The notes under the pieces were generated by a model. The model searched no databases and was not told where the DNA came from. It saw only the letters and a program-made list of their open reading frames with translations. A stretch of DNA of 64,000 nucleotides. Source: Caldifarciminota bacterium (GTDB lineage Bacteria; Hydrothermota; Tepidihabitantia; B3-TA06). Of the stretch, positions 34,458 through 41,694 are shown piece after piece. Position numbers and translations under genes: made by a program. Location: contig JAFGSK010000081.1 of NCBI GenBank assembly GCA_016934635.1, positions 1-64,000 of the forward strand, in the 5' to 3' direction. Each line of letters begins with the position of its first letter. Positions within the stretch are counted from its first letter, which is position 1.

Positions 34458-34922
34458 ATGAGTGATGACAAACAGAAACCAGCAGCCTGACTGGGAATGG
34501 TTTTCTCCTACTGCAACGACCTGGAGGCAATGCGCCGCTTCTACACCGACCTGGTCGGCATGTCCCAGAGGGGCTACAGTGCGGAGCACGGGTTTCTTAC
34601 CTATGCCTTTGGCGGAGGGGAGATGATGTTCTTCGCCTCCCAGGAAAGACTTCCGGTCAACGCCGAATGGGGTGAGCAGCCCGGGTACCAGGACGGCACG
34701 CTGAAAGCGACCTCCTGGGCGATCGACATACCTGAGTCCATCTATTCAGATGTTATCACGAGACTCAAGGAAGCAAGGGTAAATACCCATACCGAGAACA
34801 CGGAGTGGCGGTTCGAAAGCTACTTGGGAATCAACGTGATGGACCCCATGGGAAATACGGTTGAGCTTTACTCGATCCTGAAAGAAAAACCCACCTCCAC
34901 TACCTGGTCCGGGGATGTATAG
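34458..34922 (+). pseudogene. VOC-family paralogue 2 with in-frame TGA near the start
   Basis: AGGAG (34447-34451) is placed for ATG 34458, which reads MSDDKQKPAA then TGA (34488-34490), then LGMVFSYCNDLEAMRRFYTD and a normal VOC domain to 34922 (WGEQPGYQDGTLKATSWAID, DPMGNTVELYSILKEKPTST). The paralogues align across the stop, so one sense codon has become TGA. An ATG at 34497 could restart a protein lacking about 13 residues, but no clear ribosome site serves it. Nonsense mutation, rare recoding or sequencing error are all open. Confidence 0.65.
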
Positions 34923-34994
34923 GTGCACAGACTTTCTATCCTTACCACTGTTTTGACCCTGGCAGTAGGTCTTGAACGGGATGCCGCCCGATAA
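34923..34994 (+). pseudogene. Vestigial signal peptide ahead of VOC paralogue 3
   Basis: Directly after the stop of paralogue 2, a 23-codon frame starting GTG reads VHRLSILTTVLTLAVGLERD and stops. It resembles the signal peptide of paralogue 1 (the ILTT block). This suggests that paralogue 3 once had the same export signal and lost it. Confidence 0.4.
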
Positions 34995-35023
34995 AAAAAA
35001 CAACTAAAACAGAGGAGAGTGCA

Positions 35024-35494
35024 ATGGCTGAAGAAGCGGAGAAACCTACCGTCAACGTGAAGTTTCTGTTTAACGTTTGCAACGACATAGACGAGATACG
35101 TCACTTCTACACCGATATCATGGGCATGCAGGAGCAGGCCTTCATGAATGATGAGAATTTTGGTTACCTTTCCTATCACTGCGACAATTTCGACTTCATG
35201 TTCTTCCGTGCCGAGGAGAAGCTTCCGGTCATAACCGAGTGGGCGTGCCAGCCCGGCTGGGCAGGCGGAACGCTGGAAACCACCTCGTGGGGAATAATGA
35301 TGCCTTTTGAGGAATTCAAGTCAGTCTATAAAAGGATGAAAACCCAGGGGGTCCCCTTGTTCAAGCCGGAGCCGGAGTGGCGGCATGACAGTTACTGGGG
35401 ACTCTCGGTGATGGATCCCATGGGTAATACTATCGAGGTTGGTGCCTACGTTAAGGAAAAACCGGTGTCCACCCGGTGGCCGGGGAAAGAGTAG
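35024..35494 (+). CDS. VOC-family protein, paralogue 3 (cytoplasmic)
   Basis: 156 residues starting at ATG 35024 after AGAGGAGAG. VOC landmarks: FNVCNDIDEIRHFYTDIMGM, WACQPGWAGGTLETTSWGIM, DPMGNTIEVGAYVKEKPVST. About half identical to its two upstream paralogues by eye, so the three are a tandem triplication. No signal peptide; a decayed one lies upstream. Confidence 0.8.
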   Translation: MAEEAEKPTVNVKFLFNVCNDIDEIRHFYTDIMGMQEQAFMNDENFGYLSYHCDNFDFMFFRAEEKLPVITEWACQPGWAGGTLETTSWGIMMPFEEFKSVYKRMKTQGVPLFKPEPEWRHDSYWGLSVMDPMGNTIEVGAYVKEKPVSTRWPGKE

Positions 35495-35548
35495 GAGTCG
35501 AATTAGTTAATCCTGCCTGTATAGCGGTTTAGAAGGCCTCGCCATAAG

Positions 35549-35812
35549 ATGCCATACTATATTCGGGATGCGTCGCTTGAGAATGGATTGATGGAAGCGT
35601 ATCGAAATCGTCCAGACTATCAGCAGAATGATTACGTTGGTTGGATAACCCGTGCAAAACGAGATGAAACCAAAAAGAAAAGGCTTTCTCAAATGCTGGA
35701 CGAGTTGAAGAAAGGTGATAAGTACATGGTTATGGATTACCTTCCGAAGCGATCAGGTTATTCACAGGATAAGGAGGATGTGATTCCTACCGCAAAACCA
35801 GTATTTGTCTAA
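35549..35812 (+). CDS. YdeI/OmpD-associated family small protein
   Basis: 87 residues matching the YdeI/OmdA family: LENGLMEAYRNRPDYQQNDY, VGWITRAKRDETKKKRLSQM and LDELKKGDKYMVMDYL. Full-length YdeI proteins are longer, but stand-alone copies of this C-terminal unit are known. The role is unclear; family members have been linked to bacteriocin or peptide tolerance. Ribosome site weak (GAAGG). Confidence 0.75.
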   Translation: MPYYIRDASLENGLMEAYRNRPDYQQNDYVGWITRAKRDETKKKRLSQMLDELKKGDKYMVMDYLPKRSGYSQDKEDVIPTAKPVFV

Positions 35813-35858
35813 TCCGATCAGCTTTTCTGATGTGTAATTTTTTAGAAAGGAGAAAAAA

Positions 35859-36305
35859 ATGAATGATATCGTCCATGTCTCTGCGGAGTTAAATTGCTCA
35901 CCGGCGGAGGCATTCAAGATGTTCACCGATAACGAAAAGCTGAAAATCTGGCTCACCGAGGAGGCCGATGTGGAGTCCAAGGTAGGCGGGAAATATGAAC
36001 TATTCTGGAATCCGGAAGAAAGGGAGTTCGACTCAACCATCGGCTGCAAGGTTACAGCCTTGATTCATGAAAAACTCATCTGTTTCCAGTGGAAAGGACC
36101 CAAGCAGTATTCCGGGTTCATGAACGAGGTCGATCCCCTGACCCATGTTACCGTGTCCTTCATACCCACCGACAAGGGCACCACCGAGGTCCACCTGGTG
36201 AACTCGGGCTACCGCTGTTCTGCCGAGTGGCAGGAGGCAAGGCAGTGGTTCGTCAACATGTGGAACTTCGCGTTCGGGGAGTTAACTAAAGCAGTTAATA
36301 AATAA
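35859..36305 (+). CDS. SRPBCC / AHSA1-type START-like domain protein
   Basis: 148 residues of the AHA1-like (activator of Hsp90 ATPase homologue) SRPBCC family. VSAELNCSPAEAFKMFTDNE, KLKIWLTEEADVESKVGGKY, ELFWNPEE and the C-terminal EWQEARQWFVNMWNFAFGEL are typical. The fold is a cytoplasmic hydrophobic-ligand cup. Good ribosome site AAAGGAG. It lies in the same direction as the YdeI gene; both families are common companions in small-molecule response loci. Confidence 0.85.
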   Translation: MNDIVHVSAELNCSPAEAFKMFTDNEKLKIWLTEEADVESKVGGKYELFWNPEEREFDSTIGCKVTALIHEKLICFQWKGPKQYSGFMNEVDPLTHVTVSFIPTDKGTTEVHLVNSGYRCSAEWQEARQWFVNMWNFAFGELTKAVNK

Positions 36306-36460
36306 GGTATCAGTAATAATCATTCAAGCCTTAGGAAATTCCAGTTTTTAGTATTTGACTTTACGGCATCCTGCTCGTTCGGTTCAGGTAAAAAGGACAG
36401 GACCTAAGAGCCTGTTTATCCTCAAATGATTATGGGATACTGAAAACCTTAGGTATCAAT

Positions 36461-36488
36461 TTGACAACGTTTTTCCTCTCGATATAGT
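36461..36488 (+). promoter_or_regulatory. Promoter of the methyltransferase/DUF1003 genes
   Basis: TTGACA (36461-36466) and TATAGT (36483-36488), spacer 16 bases. Confidence 0.7.
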
Positions 36489-36528
36489 AACCTGTGGCAC
36501 AATTCAACCTTGTTTTCTGAGGCTGCTC

Positions 36529-37320
36529 TTGGCCTGGATTGAACGGATGCGGTTCGTGGCAGTGCTAGCCTACTCTCTGGGCTGCTTCGGTCTGCTCATG
36601 GGAATAAACGTCTACCTTCTAATCAAGAAAAAGGAGAGCATCCTGGGTTGGTTCAACCTCAAGCGGATTCCTCGCTGGCTACGATGGCTGCCTTTCTTCG
36701 GCGCGGCAGGTCTCGTATTCATGCTACTGTTCTGCGGTACATACTTATTCTATCCTCAAATCGTCGACATTATGCTGCGTATTTCATTTCTATCCTTCAT
36801 CCCGGTCGAGATTGCAGGTGCCGTGCTCATGGTTGCGGGTTCTGCGTTCATAACCTTAGGGATGCTGCAGCTTGGTCCTTCGGCACGTTTCCTTTTTCCG
36901 AAGCAGAAGACGAAATTGGTTACCACAGGTATTTTTGCAATTGCCCGTAATCCAGTATACCTGGGGCTTAACTCAAGCCTCATCGGGGTGTTTCTTCTCC
37001 TGCCCTGCGTGGTTTTTTTCGTAGCACTAATCTTCTTTCTCATAACCAACCATTACCGGGTGATCGAGGAAGAACATTATCTTTTGAAAACTTTCGGCAA
37101 TAAGTACGAAGAATACAGCCGAAGGGTCGGACGATACGGCCCCAAGCTAAGAACGGGGTTCGCGAGTCGGTCGTCGAGCTCATCCGTAAAGAACACCCTG
37201 ACTGGAACTCCGAGGGATATATCTGCCGTGAGGATCTCAACCGTTACCGTTCGCGGTACGTCCAGGAGGTACTCGAGGCAGATAAGGGCGAACTTTCCGC
37301 AATCGAGGAAGCTGTCCTGA
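36529..37320 (+). CDS. Isoprenylcysteine methyltransferase-like membrane protein, frame runs into next gene
   Basis: The reading frame is 263 residues from TTG 36529 (an ATG lies at 36547). Four hydrophobic segments are followed by the ICMT/PEMT-type core GPSARFLFPKQKTKLVTTGI, FAIARNPVYLG, YRVIEEEHYLLKTFGNKYEE and YSRRVGRYGPKL, where family proteins normally end (about 37150). The last 55 or so residues (RTGFASRSSSSSVKNT...) are an out-of-frame reading of the DUF1003 gene. This implies a lost stop or an indel at the junction. The enzyme would methylate a lipid or isoprenylated substrate with SAM. Confidence 0.72.
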   Translation: MAWIERMRFVAVLAYSLGCFGLLMGINVYLLIKKKESILGWFNLKRIPRWLRWLPFFGAAGLVFMLLFCGTYLFYPQIVDIMLRISFLSFIPVEIAGAVLMVAGSAFITLGMLQLGPSARFLFPKQKTKLVTTGIFAIARNPVYLGLNSSLIGVFLLLPCVVFFVALIFFLITNHYRVIEEEHYLLKTFGNKYEEYSRRVGRYGPKLRTGFASRSSSSSVKNTLTGTPRDISAVRISTVTVRGTSRRYSRQIRANFPQSRKLS

Positions 37321-37355
37321 AGAGTCTCAAGGAAGAGGAGCTTATCTCGCGTAAC

Positions 37356-37811
37356 GTGGATACAGAGTTCGAGGGGAAGCTGACGTTAGGACAGCGGGTT
37401 GCGGACAAGGTGGCGGTTTTCGGGGGGAGTTGGAAGTTCATCGTCACTTTCATGTGTATACTTGGGTTATGGATTATCGTTAATTCGATAGTGCTTATCT
37501 GGAAGCCATTCGATCCTTATCCTTTCATACTTCTTAACCTTATTCTATCGTGCATTGCCGCGATTCAGGCCCCCGTAATAATGATGAGTCAGAACCGTCA
37601 GGAGGCAAAAGACAGGCTGCGCGCCCAACACGACTACCAGGTTAACCTGAAAGCGGAGCTTGAGATTCGGCATCTGCATGAAAAAGTGGATCACCTAATA
37701 TTCAAACAATGGCAGAGGCTTTTGGAGATACAGGAGATTCAAACCGAACTTATGGAGGAACTGGCTGAACATATTAGGGGGGGTAAGAGATCGAGAAAGA
37801 GACTTAAGTAA
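37356..37811 (+). CDS. DUF1003 membrane protein, N-terminus without a start codon
   Basis: The first usable start is GTG 37356 (151 residues). Strong DUF1003 signals continue upstream in the same frame to the stop at 37101-37103: VRESVVELIRKEHPDWNSEG, YICREDLNRYRSRYVQEVLE, SAIEEAVLKSLKEEELISRN. There is no ATG, GTG or TTG in that stretch. The downstream part has FEGKLTLGQRVADKVAVFGG, two TM segments (about IVTFMCILGLWIIVNSIVLI and YPFILLNLILSCIAAIQAPV) and NRQEAKDRLRAQHDYQVNLK. A -1 shift from the preceding methyltransferase frame would join the two. Either an indel destroyed the start or the two genes are fused by frameshifting. Confidence 0.72.
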   Translation: MDTEFEGKLTLGQRVADKVAVFGGSWKFIVTFMCILGLWIIVNSIVLIWKPFDPYPFILLNLILSCIAAIQAPVIMMSQNRQEAKDRLRAQHDYQVNLKAELEIRHLHEKVDHLIFKQWQRLLEIQEIQTELMEELAEHIRGGKRSRKRLK

Positions 37812-37856
37812 TTTAGTGTATTCCAATTATCTTGTCGTCAACCTTAAGGAGGAAAG

Positions 37857-38570
37857 ATGAAAAGAAGAATCGTCCCTTTGATAGGCTTAATCCTTGGGAT
37901 TGGGTTTTTATTCTCATGTACTAAAGATGAGCCTTTTAGTCTGGAAGTCGTACCCAGCTACATGGAAGCCATTGTCGGTCAACGCTGTGTGCTTCTTATT
38001 AGGCTTTCGGAGAGCAAAGACGGTAAACCTGTCGAGGTCTCCGCATCGGTGGATGGTGCTGATGTCATCGTCGAATACGCCCCCCTTGAAGAAGGAGTTG
38101 TCGAGGTAACCGTAATCCCGGACTCCTCCGCTTTAAAGGATACGGTATGGGGTGATACGATAACCGGATGGATTACGGGTGAACGAGGCAACTATCGGGA
38201 TTCCTCGGAATTTGAGTTATACGTTATACCCGGCGAGGATGGGTTGCTTGATTACGCAAGCGAAGTAAGGGACAGCTTCATCCGCAGGCTGTCGGACGAC
38301 TACCCGGAACTCGGCATCGATAACCAGATTGAGTGGACACCTACAATAGTCCTTCCGCACTACCTGGTCGTTTCTCACTACCTTTTTTTCTCAGATGAGT
38401 GGGAGATGTGGGTGGACTGGCACAACACTATCTATCCACACGACTGGACCCGGATGTATCTAAGGCGACGCGGGGAAGATATGACACCCTGTGATGCCTT
38501 CGAGATTTCCTCCCAGACCGAGTGGGGTGATGCGTATGAGATTACGCCGCCGGATTCGGTAACGCGGTAA
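37857..38570 (+). CDS. Hypothetical lipoprotein
   Basis: 237 residues with ribosome site AAGGAGG and a signal peptide ending in a lipobox (FLFSC). The N-terminal half has the strand pattern of a secreted beta-sandwich (SLEVVPSYMEAIVGQRCVLL, VEVSASVDGADVIVEYAP). The C-terminal half is rich in Trp and Asp (WEMWVDWHNTIYPHDWTRMY) with no known family. Confidence 0.62.
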   Translation: MKRRIVPLIGLILGIGFLFSCTKDEPFSLEVVPSYMEAIVGQRCVLLIRLSESKDGKPVEVSASVDGADVIVEYAPLEEGVVEVTVIPDSSALKDTVWGDTITGWITGERGNYRDSSEFELYVIPGEDGLLDYASEVRDSFIRRLSDDYPELGIDNQIEWTPTIVLPHYLVVSHYLFFSDEWEMWVDWHNTIYPHDWTRMYLRRRGEDMTPCDAFEISSQTEWGDAYEITPPDSVTR

Positions 38571-38644
38571 CAAAACCTTGATACGACAACGATGTAATCT
38601 AGAATTTAGTATATCGGATGTCACTTAAAAAAAGGAGGTGCGCA

Positions 38645-38950
38645 ATGAAGCGTATGCTTTCATCAGTGATACTACTAATAATTTTTTCCGTTTTACTTAC
38701 AAGTTGTTCTGTCCTGAACGTATACTCCGGTAAAGGTACGATTCAATATTTTGGTTTTGAAGGCGGTTTCTACGGCCTGGTTGCAGATGACGGAGAACAC
38801 TATTTAGTAACTAACCTTGATACTGAATACCCGGAGTTCATGGTAGACAGCTTGCGAGTGAGATACAGGGTCAAGGGACTTGAAGATGTCGGAAGTTTTG
38901 TACAATGGGGGATTATTGTCGAAGCGTTGAGTCTGAAGAAGTTGGAATAA
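38645..38950 (+). CDS. Small hypothetical lipoprotein
   Basis: 101 residues. Start at 38645 set by AAAAGGAGG and the signal peptide MKRMLSSVILLIIFSVLLTS followed by Cys, a good lipobox. The mature 80 residues (KGTIQYFGFEGGFYGLVADD, YLVTNLDTEYP) read like a small OB-like barrel. No function assigned. Confidence 0.65.
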   Translation: MKRMLSSVILLIIFSVLLTSCSVLNVYSGKGTIQYFGFEGGFYGLVADDGEHYLVTNLDTEYPEFMVDSLRVRYRVKGLEDVGSFVQWGIIVEALSLKKLE

Positions 38951-38957
38951 TAGGGCT

Positions 38958-39548
38958 TTGGGAGAACTGAAAAACCACGGTATTGTACTCGAGGTGATAA
39001 CCTCAAATGGAATCAAGGTCAAGCTGCGGCCCATGACCGAGGACGACTGGCCTGTACTCCAAAAGTGGAACACCGATCCCGAAGTGCTTTACTATTCCGA
39101 GGGCGACGATGTATCCTCATATACACCTGAGGTGGTCAGGAAAATCTACCGTGGTGTGTGCGCCAACGCATTCTGCTTCATTGTCGAAGCCGATGATGAA
39201 CCCGTAGGCGAGTGCTGGCTGCAGCGAATGAACCTGGATTGGATTCTCGCAAAGCACCCTTCGAAGGACTGCCGCCGCATCGACTTCGTGATCGGAGAAA
39301 AAAGGATGTGGGGCAAGGGAATCGGTACAGCAGTCGTCGAGTTACTTACGGAATTCGGGTTCGAGCACCAAAAGGCTGACTTGATATTCGGCTGTTCCAT
39401 TTGGGATTTCAATTCGGGCAGCCAGCGGATCATGGAGAAAGCCGGCTACGAGCTGTATTGGAAACAAAAGCTGGAACCTGATCGAAAGGGGAAGTACGAG
39501 TTTACCCTGTATCTGAGTAAGGAGAAGTATTTCAAGGAAAGAGATTAA
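38958..39548 (+). CDS. GNAT acetyltransferase, RimJ/AAC(6')-like
   Basis: 196 residues from a TTG start at 38958, seven bases after the previous stop. It shows VKLRPMTEDDWPVLQKWNTD, the acetyl-CoA site region IDFVIGEKRMWGKGIGTAVV, and NSGSQRIMEKAGYELYWKQK. This branch includes aminoglycoside 6'-acetyltransferases and RimJ-like enzymes; the substrate here is unknown. Confidence 0.82.
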   Translation: MGELKNHGIVLEVITSNGIKVKLRPMTEDDWPVLQKWNTDPEVLYYSEGDDVSSYTPEVVRKIYRGVCANAFCFIVEADDEPVGECWLQRMNLDWILAKHPSKDCRRIDFVIGEKRMWGKGIGTAVVELLTEFGFEHQKADLIFGCSIWDFNSGSQRIMEKAGYELYWKQKLEPDRKGKYEFTLYLSKEKYFKERD

Positions 39549-39580
39549 TAATTCGAGATCGATCAGACTCGAATCCTGAC

Positions 39581-39608
39581 TTGACTCACCCAAAATTTAG
39601 GCTACAGT
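39581..39608 (+). promoter_or_regulatory. Promoter of the dihydroorotate-dehydrogenase-like gene
   Basis: TTGACT (39581-39586) and TACAGT (39603-39608), 16-base spacer, 26 bases before the start. Confidence 0.6.
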
Positions 39609-39633
39609 AGGTAAAATAATTAAGGAGCAGACG

Positions 39634-40617
39634 ATGGTTGATTTGAAGACGACTTACATGGGGCTGGAACTGCGCAACCCCGTGATTGTGGCAAGTTCGG
39701 GCCTTACCGGAAACACAGAGGGAGTAAAGAAGGCCGAGGGAGCAGGAGCGGGTGCGGTTGTTCTCAAATCCATCTTCGAGGAGCAGATAGAAGCTGAGGT
39801 CGGTCAAATAACGGCAGAAAGCTGGATGCCCGGACATGCAGAGGCCTTTGATTACGTACGAGGAATGGGATACGCCCTTACACCGATCAAGTACCTTGAT
39901 TTAGTGAGCCAGACCCGCGATGCTGTGTCGATCCCGGTGATTGCGAGTCTGAACTGCGTCTCTTCAAAGTGGTGGACCGACTACGCTGAAAAAATCGAAC
40001 GGGCAGGAGCCCACTGTCTGGAGCTAAATATCTCCGTTATGCCATCTGACCCTAAACGTACCTCAAAGGATATCGAGAAGATTTACTACGATATTGTGGA
40101 GTCGGTAAGATCACGCGTCAAGATACCGATCGCGGTAAAGCTTGGTTCGTATTTTACCGCACTCGGGCACACGGCAGGCGAACTCGTAAAACGCGGGGCG
40201 GACGCACTGGTTCTTTTCAACCGATTCTACACCCTGGATGTCGATATCGAGAAGATCGAGTTGACCGCAGGTTATCCTTTCTCCTCGTCCGGGGATATGG
40301 GGCGGACCCTGCGCTGGGTCGCGCTTCTGGCCGGACGAGCAGAGGTCGACATCGCGGCCTCGACCGGTATCCACGATGCATCAGACGTTGTGAAGATGAT
40401 CCTTGCAGGCGCAAGCGCAATCGAGATGGCATCGGCTCTGTATACCAAGGGCATGGAACATATCGAAACCGTGCTGGGAGGGCTTCAAAAGTGGATGGAC
40501 AAGCACGGCTTTTCCTCCCTGGATGAGTTCCGCGGTAAGCTCAGCCGGGAGCATGCGGATAACCCTGAGCTTTACGAACGCCTGCAGTACATCAAGGCGA
40601 TTGTCGGCGTAGAGTAA
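39634..40617 (+). CDS. Dihydroorotate dehydrogenase-like protein
   Basis: 327 residues of the PyrD-like TIM-barrel family that annotators call dihydroorotate dehydrogenase-like. MVDLKTTYMGLELRNPVIVA, SSGLTGNTEGVKKAEGAGAG, VIASLNCVSSKWW, ELNISVMPSD and the FMN phosphate region AEVDIAASTGIHDASDVVKM are present. True PyrD has an NPNT-type active site; here the substrate loop differs, so the reaction may not be pyrimidine synthesis. FMN binding is likely. No pyrimidine genes are nearby. Confidence 0.85.
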   Translation: MVDLKTTYMGLELRNPVIVASSGLTGNTEGVKKAEGAGAGAVVLKSIFEEQIEAEVGQITAESWMPGHAEAFDYVRGMGYALTPIKYLDLVSQTRDAVSIPVIASLNCVSSKWWTDYAEKIERAGAHCLELNISVMPSDPKRTSKDIEKIYYDIVESVRSRVKIPIAVKLGSYFTALGHTAGELVKRGADALVLFNRFYTLDVDIEKIELTAGYPFSSSGDMGRTLRWVALLAGRAEVDIAASTGIHDASDVVKMILAGASAIEMASALYTKGMEHIETVLGGLQKWMDKHGFSSLDEFRGKLSREHADNPELYERLQYIKAIVGVE

Positions 40618-40654
40618 CTTACCAGAAATCCTTTTTCTCGGATATGAGGATTGG

Positions 40655-41347
40655 ATGATATTTAGATTATCCTTAATCATCTCCCTGGTTGCATCGGTAT
40701 GTGTTGCAGGTAACCTCCAACAGGCTGGCAGCCTGTACGAACAGGGTACCCGGAACTACAACATCACAACATTAAAGAGTGCCCTTTCCTTACTTACTGA
40801 GATTGAATCCGGACAGGAGTTCGACTTCTATCTGCTTCAAGGCAAGTGCTATGCACGCATCCAGCTCGTATACAAGATCAAAGATAACGTCTCCTCCTCT
40901 GAGACGTACGGCAAGAAGTCTCTCGAGGCGTTAGAGAAAGCCATCGATATCGCTCCTAACTCGATAGAGGTCTGGGCCGCACACTCGATCGCCCTTCAGA
41001 ACCTTACCGGACTCGGCACGGCTTACGGGATGAAATACGGCCCGATGCTGAGTCAAGGGATGAACCAGCTCAAGAAACTCGACCCTGATCATTTCTGCAC
41101 CAGATTCGTCGACGGTGTATGGAAGCTTCGCGCTCCTTTGATGTTCGGGGGCGACCGCAAGAAAGCGCTCGAGACATTCTCCACTCTCCACAAATCCTAT
41201 CCGGACGATGAGGACGTGAGTCTTAACCTTGCAGTCGCTTACATAGAAAATAACCTTGAATCAAAAGCCCGCATCCTGGTTGCTTCGGTCCTGGGAACAA
41301 ATCCCAACAATCTGTGGGCGGCAAAACTTACAGAAGAGTTTGATTAG
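40655..41347 (+). CDS. Secreted TPR protein
   Basis: 230 residues with a signal peptide (MIFRLSLIISLVASVCVAGN) and TPR-like helices through the rest: QAGSLYEQGTRNYNITTLKS, YGKKSLEALEKAIDIAPNSI, KALETFSTLHKSYPDDEDVS, LAVAYIENNLESKARILVAS. Probably a periplasmic protein-interaction module. Ribosome site GAGGA. Confidence 0.72.
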   Translation: MIFRLSLIISLVASVCVAGNLQQAGSLYEQGTRNYNITTLKSALSLLTEIESGQEFDFYLLQGKCYARIQLVYKIKDNVSSSETYGKKSLEALEKAIDIAPNSIEVWAAHSIALQNLTGLGTAYGMKYGPMLSQGMNQLKKLDPDHFCTRFVDGVWKLRAPLMFGGDRKKALETFSTLHKSYPDDEDVSLNLAVAYIENNLESKARILVASVLGTNPNNLWAAKLTEEFD

Positions 41348-41348
41348 G

Positions 41349-41489
41349 ATGGATTTCAAACCCATCGAACTCTCCGACCGCGCGCAAACCACCAAAAAGC
41401 CTTGGATTTATCAAACCCAGACCTATGTAAAATTTATCAACCGTGAGCATGACTTTGGCATCGAAGGTCTCCGGCGGGCAAAGGAGTGA
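41349..41489 (+). pseudogene. Short remnant, DUF2156-like N-terminus
   Basis: A 46-codon frame starting one base after the TPR gene's stop. MDFKPIELSDRAQ and the following NREHDFGI loosely match the opening of DUF2156 (lysylphosphatidylglycerol-synthase-like) proteins, then it stops. It is either a degraded gene start or a small unrelated ORF. Confidence 0.3.
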
Positions 41490-41641
41490 TACCACCCACA
41501 TCATATGGAAGAAAAGTACTGCATCCGCTCGATCTGAAGTCAGGAACAATTCAAAATAATTCTGTAAACCTTCTGTTTACAACCTGTGTCTGTTTATTCG
41601 TTGCACGAAAGCAAGAATTCGAAAGCAATTAGGAAGTCGGC

Positions 41642-41669
41642 TTGACAATTATCGATAGTAGCGTAACAT
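41642..41669 (+). promoter_or_regulatory. Promoter of the DUF4424-like gene
   Basis: TTGACA (41642-41647) and TAACAT (41664-41669), 16-base spacer, followed by ribosome site TTGGAGG and ATG 41695. Confidence 0.62.
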
Positions 41670-41694
41670 GTAAACATGAGTTGGAGGTACAATC

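Noticed and set aside
16992..34490. Reassignment of TGA to an amino acid across the genome
   Set aside because: TGA clearly ends several genes in the window (26129-26131, 12958-12960, 7745-7747), so only local readthrough or mutation remains plausible.
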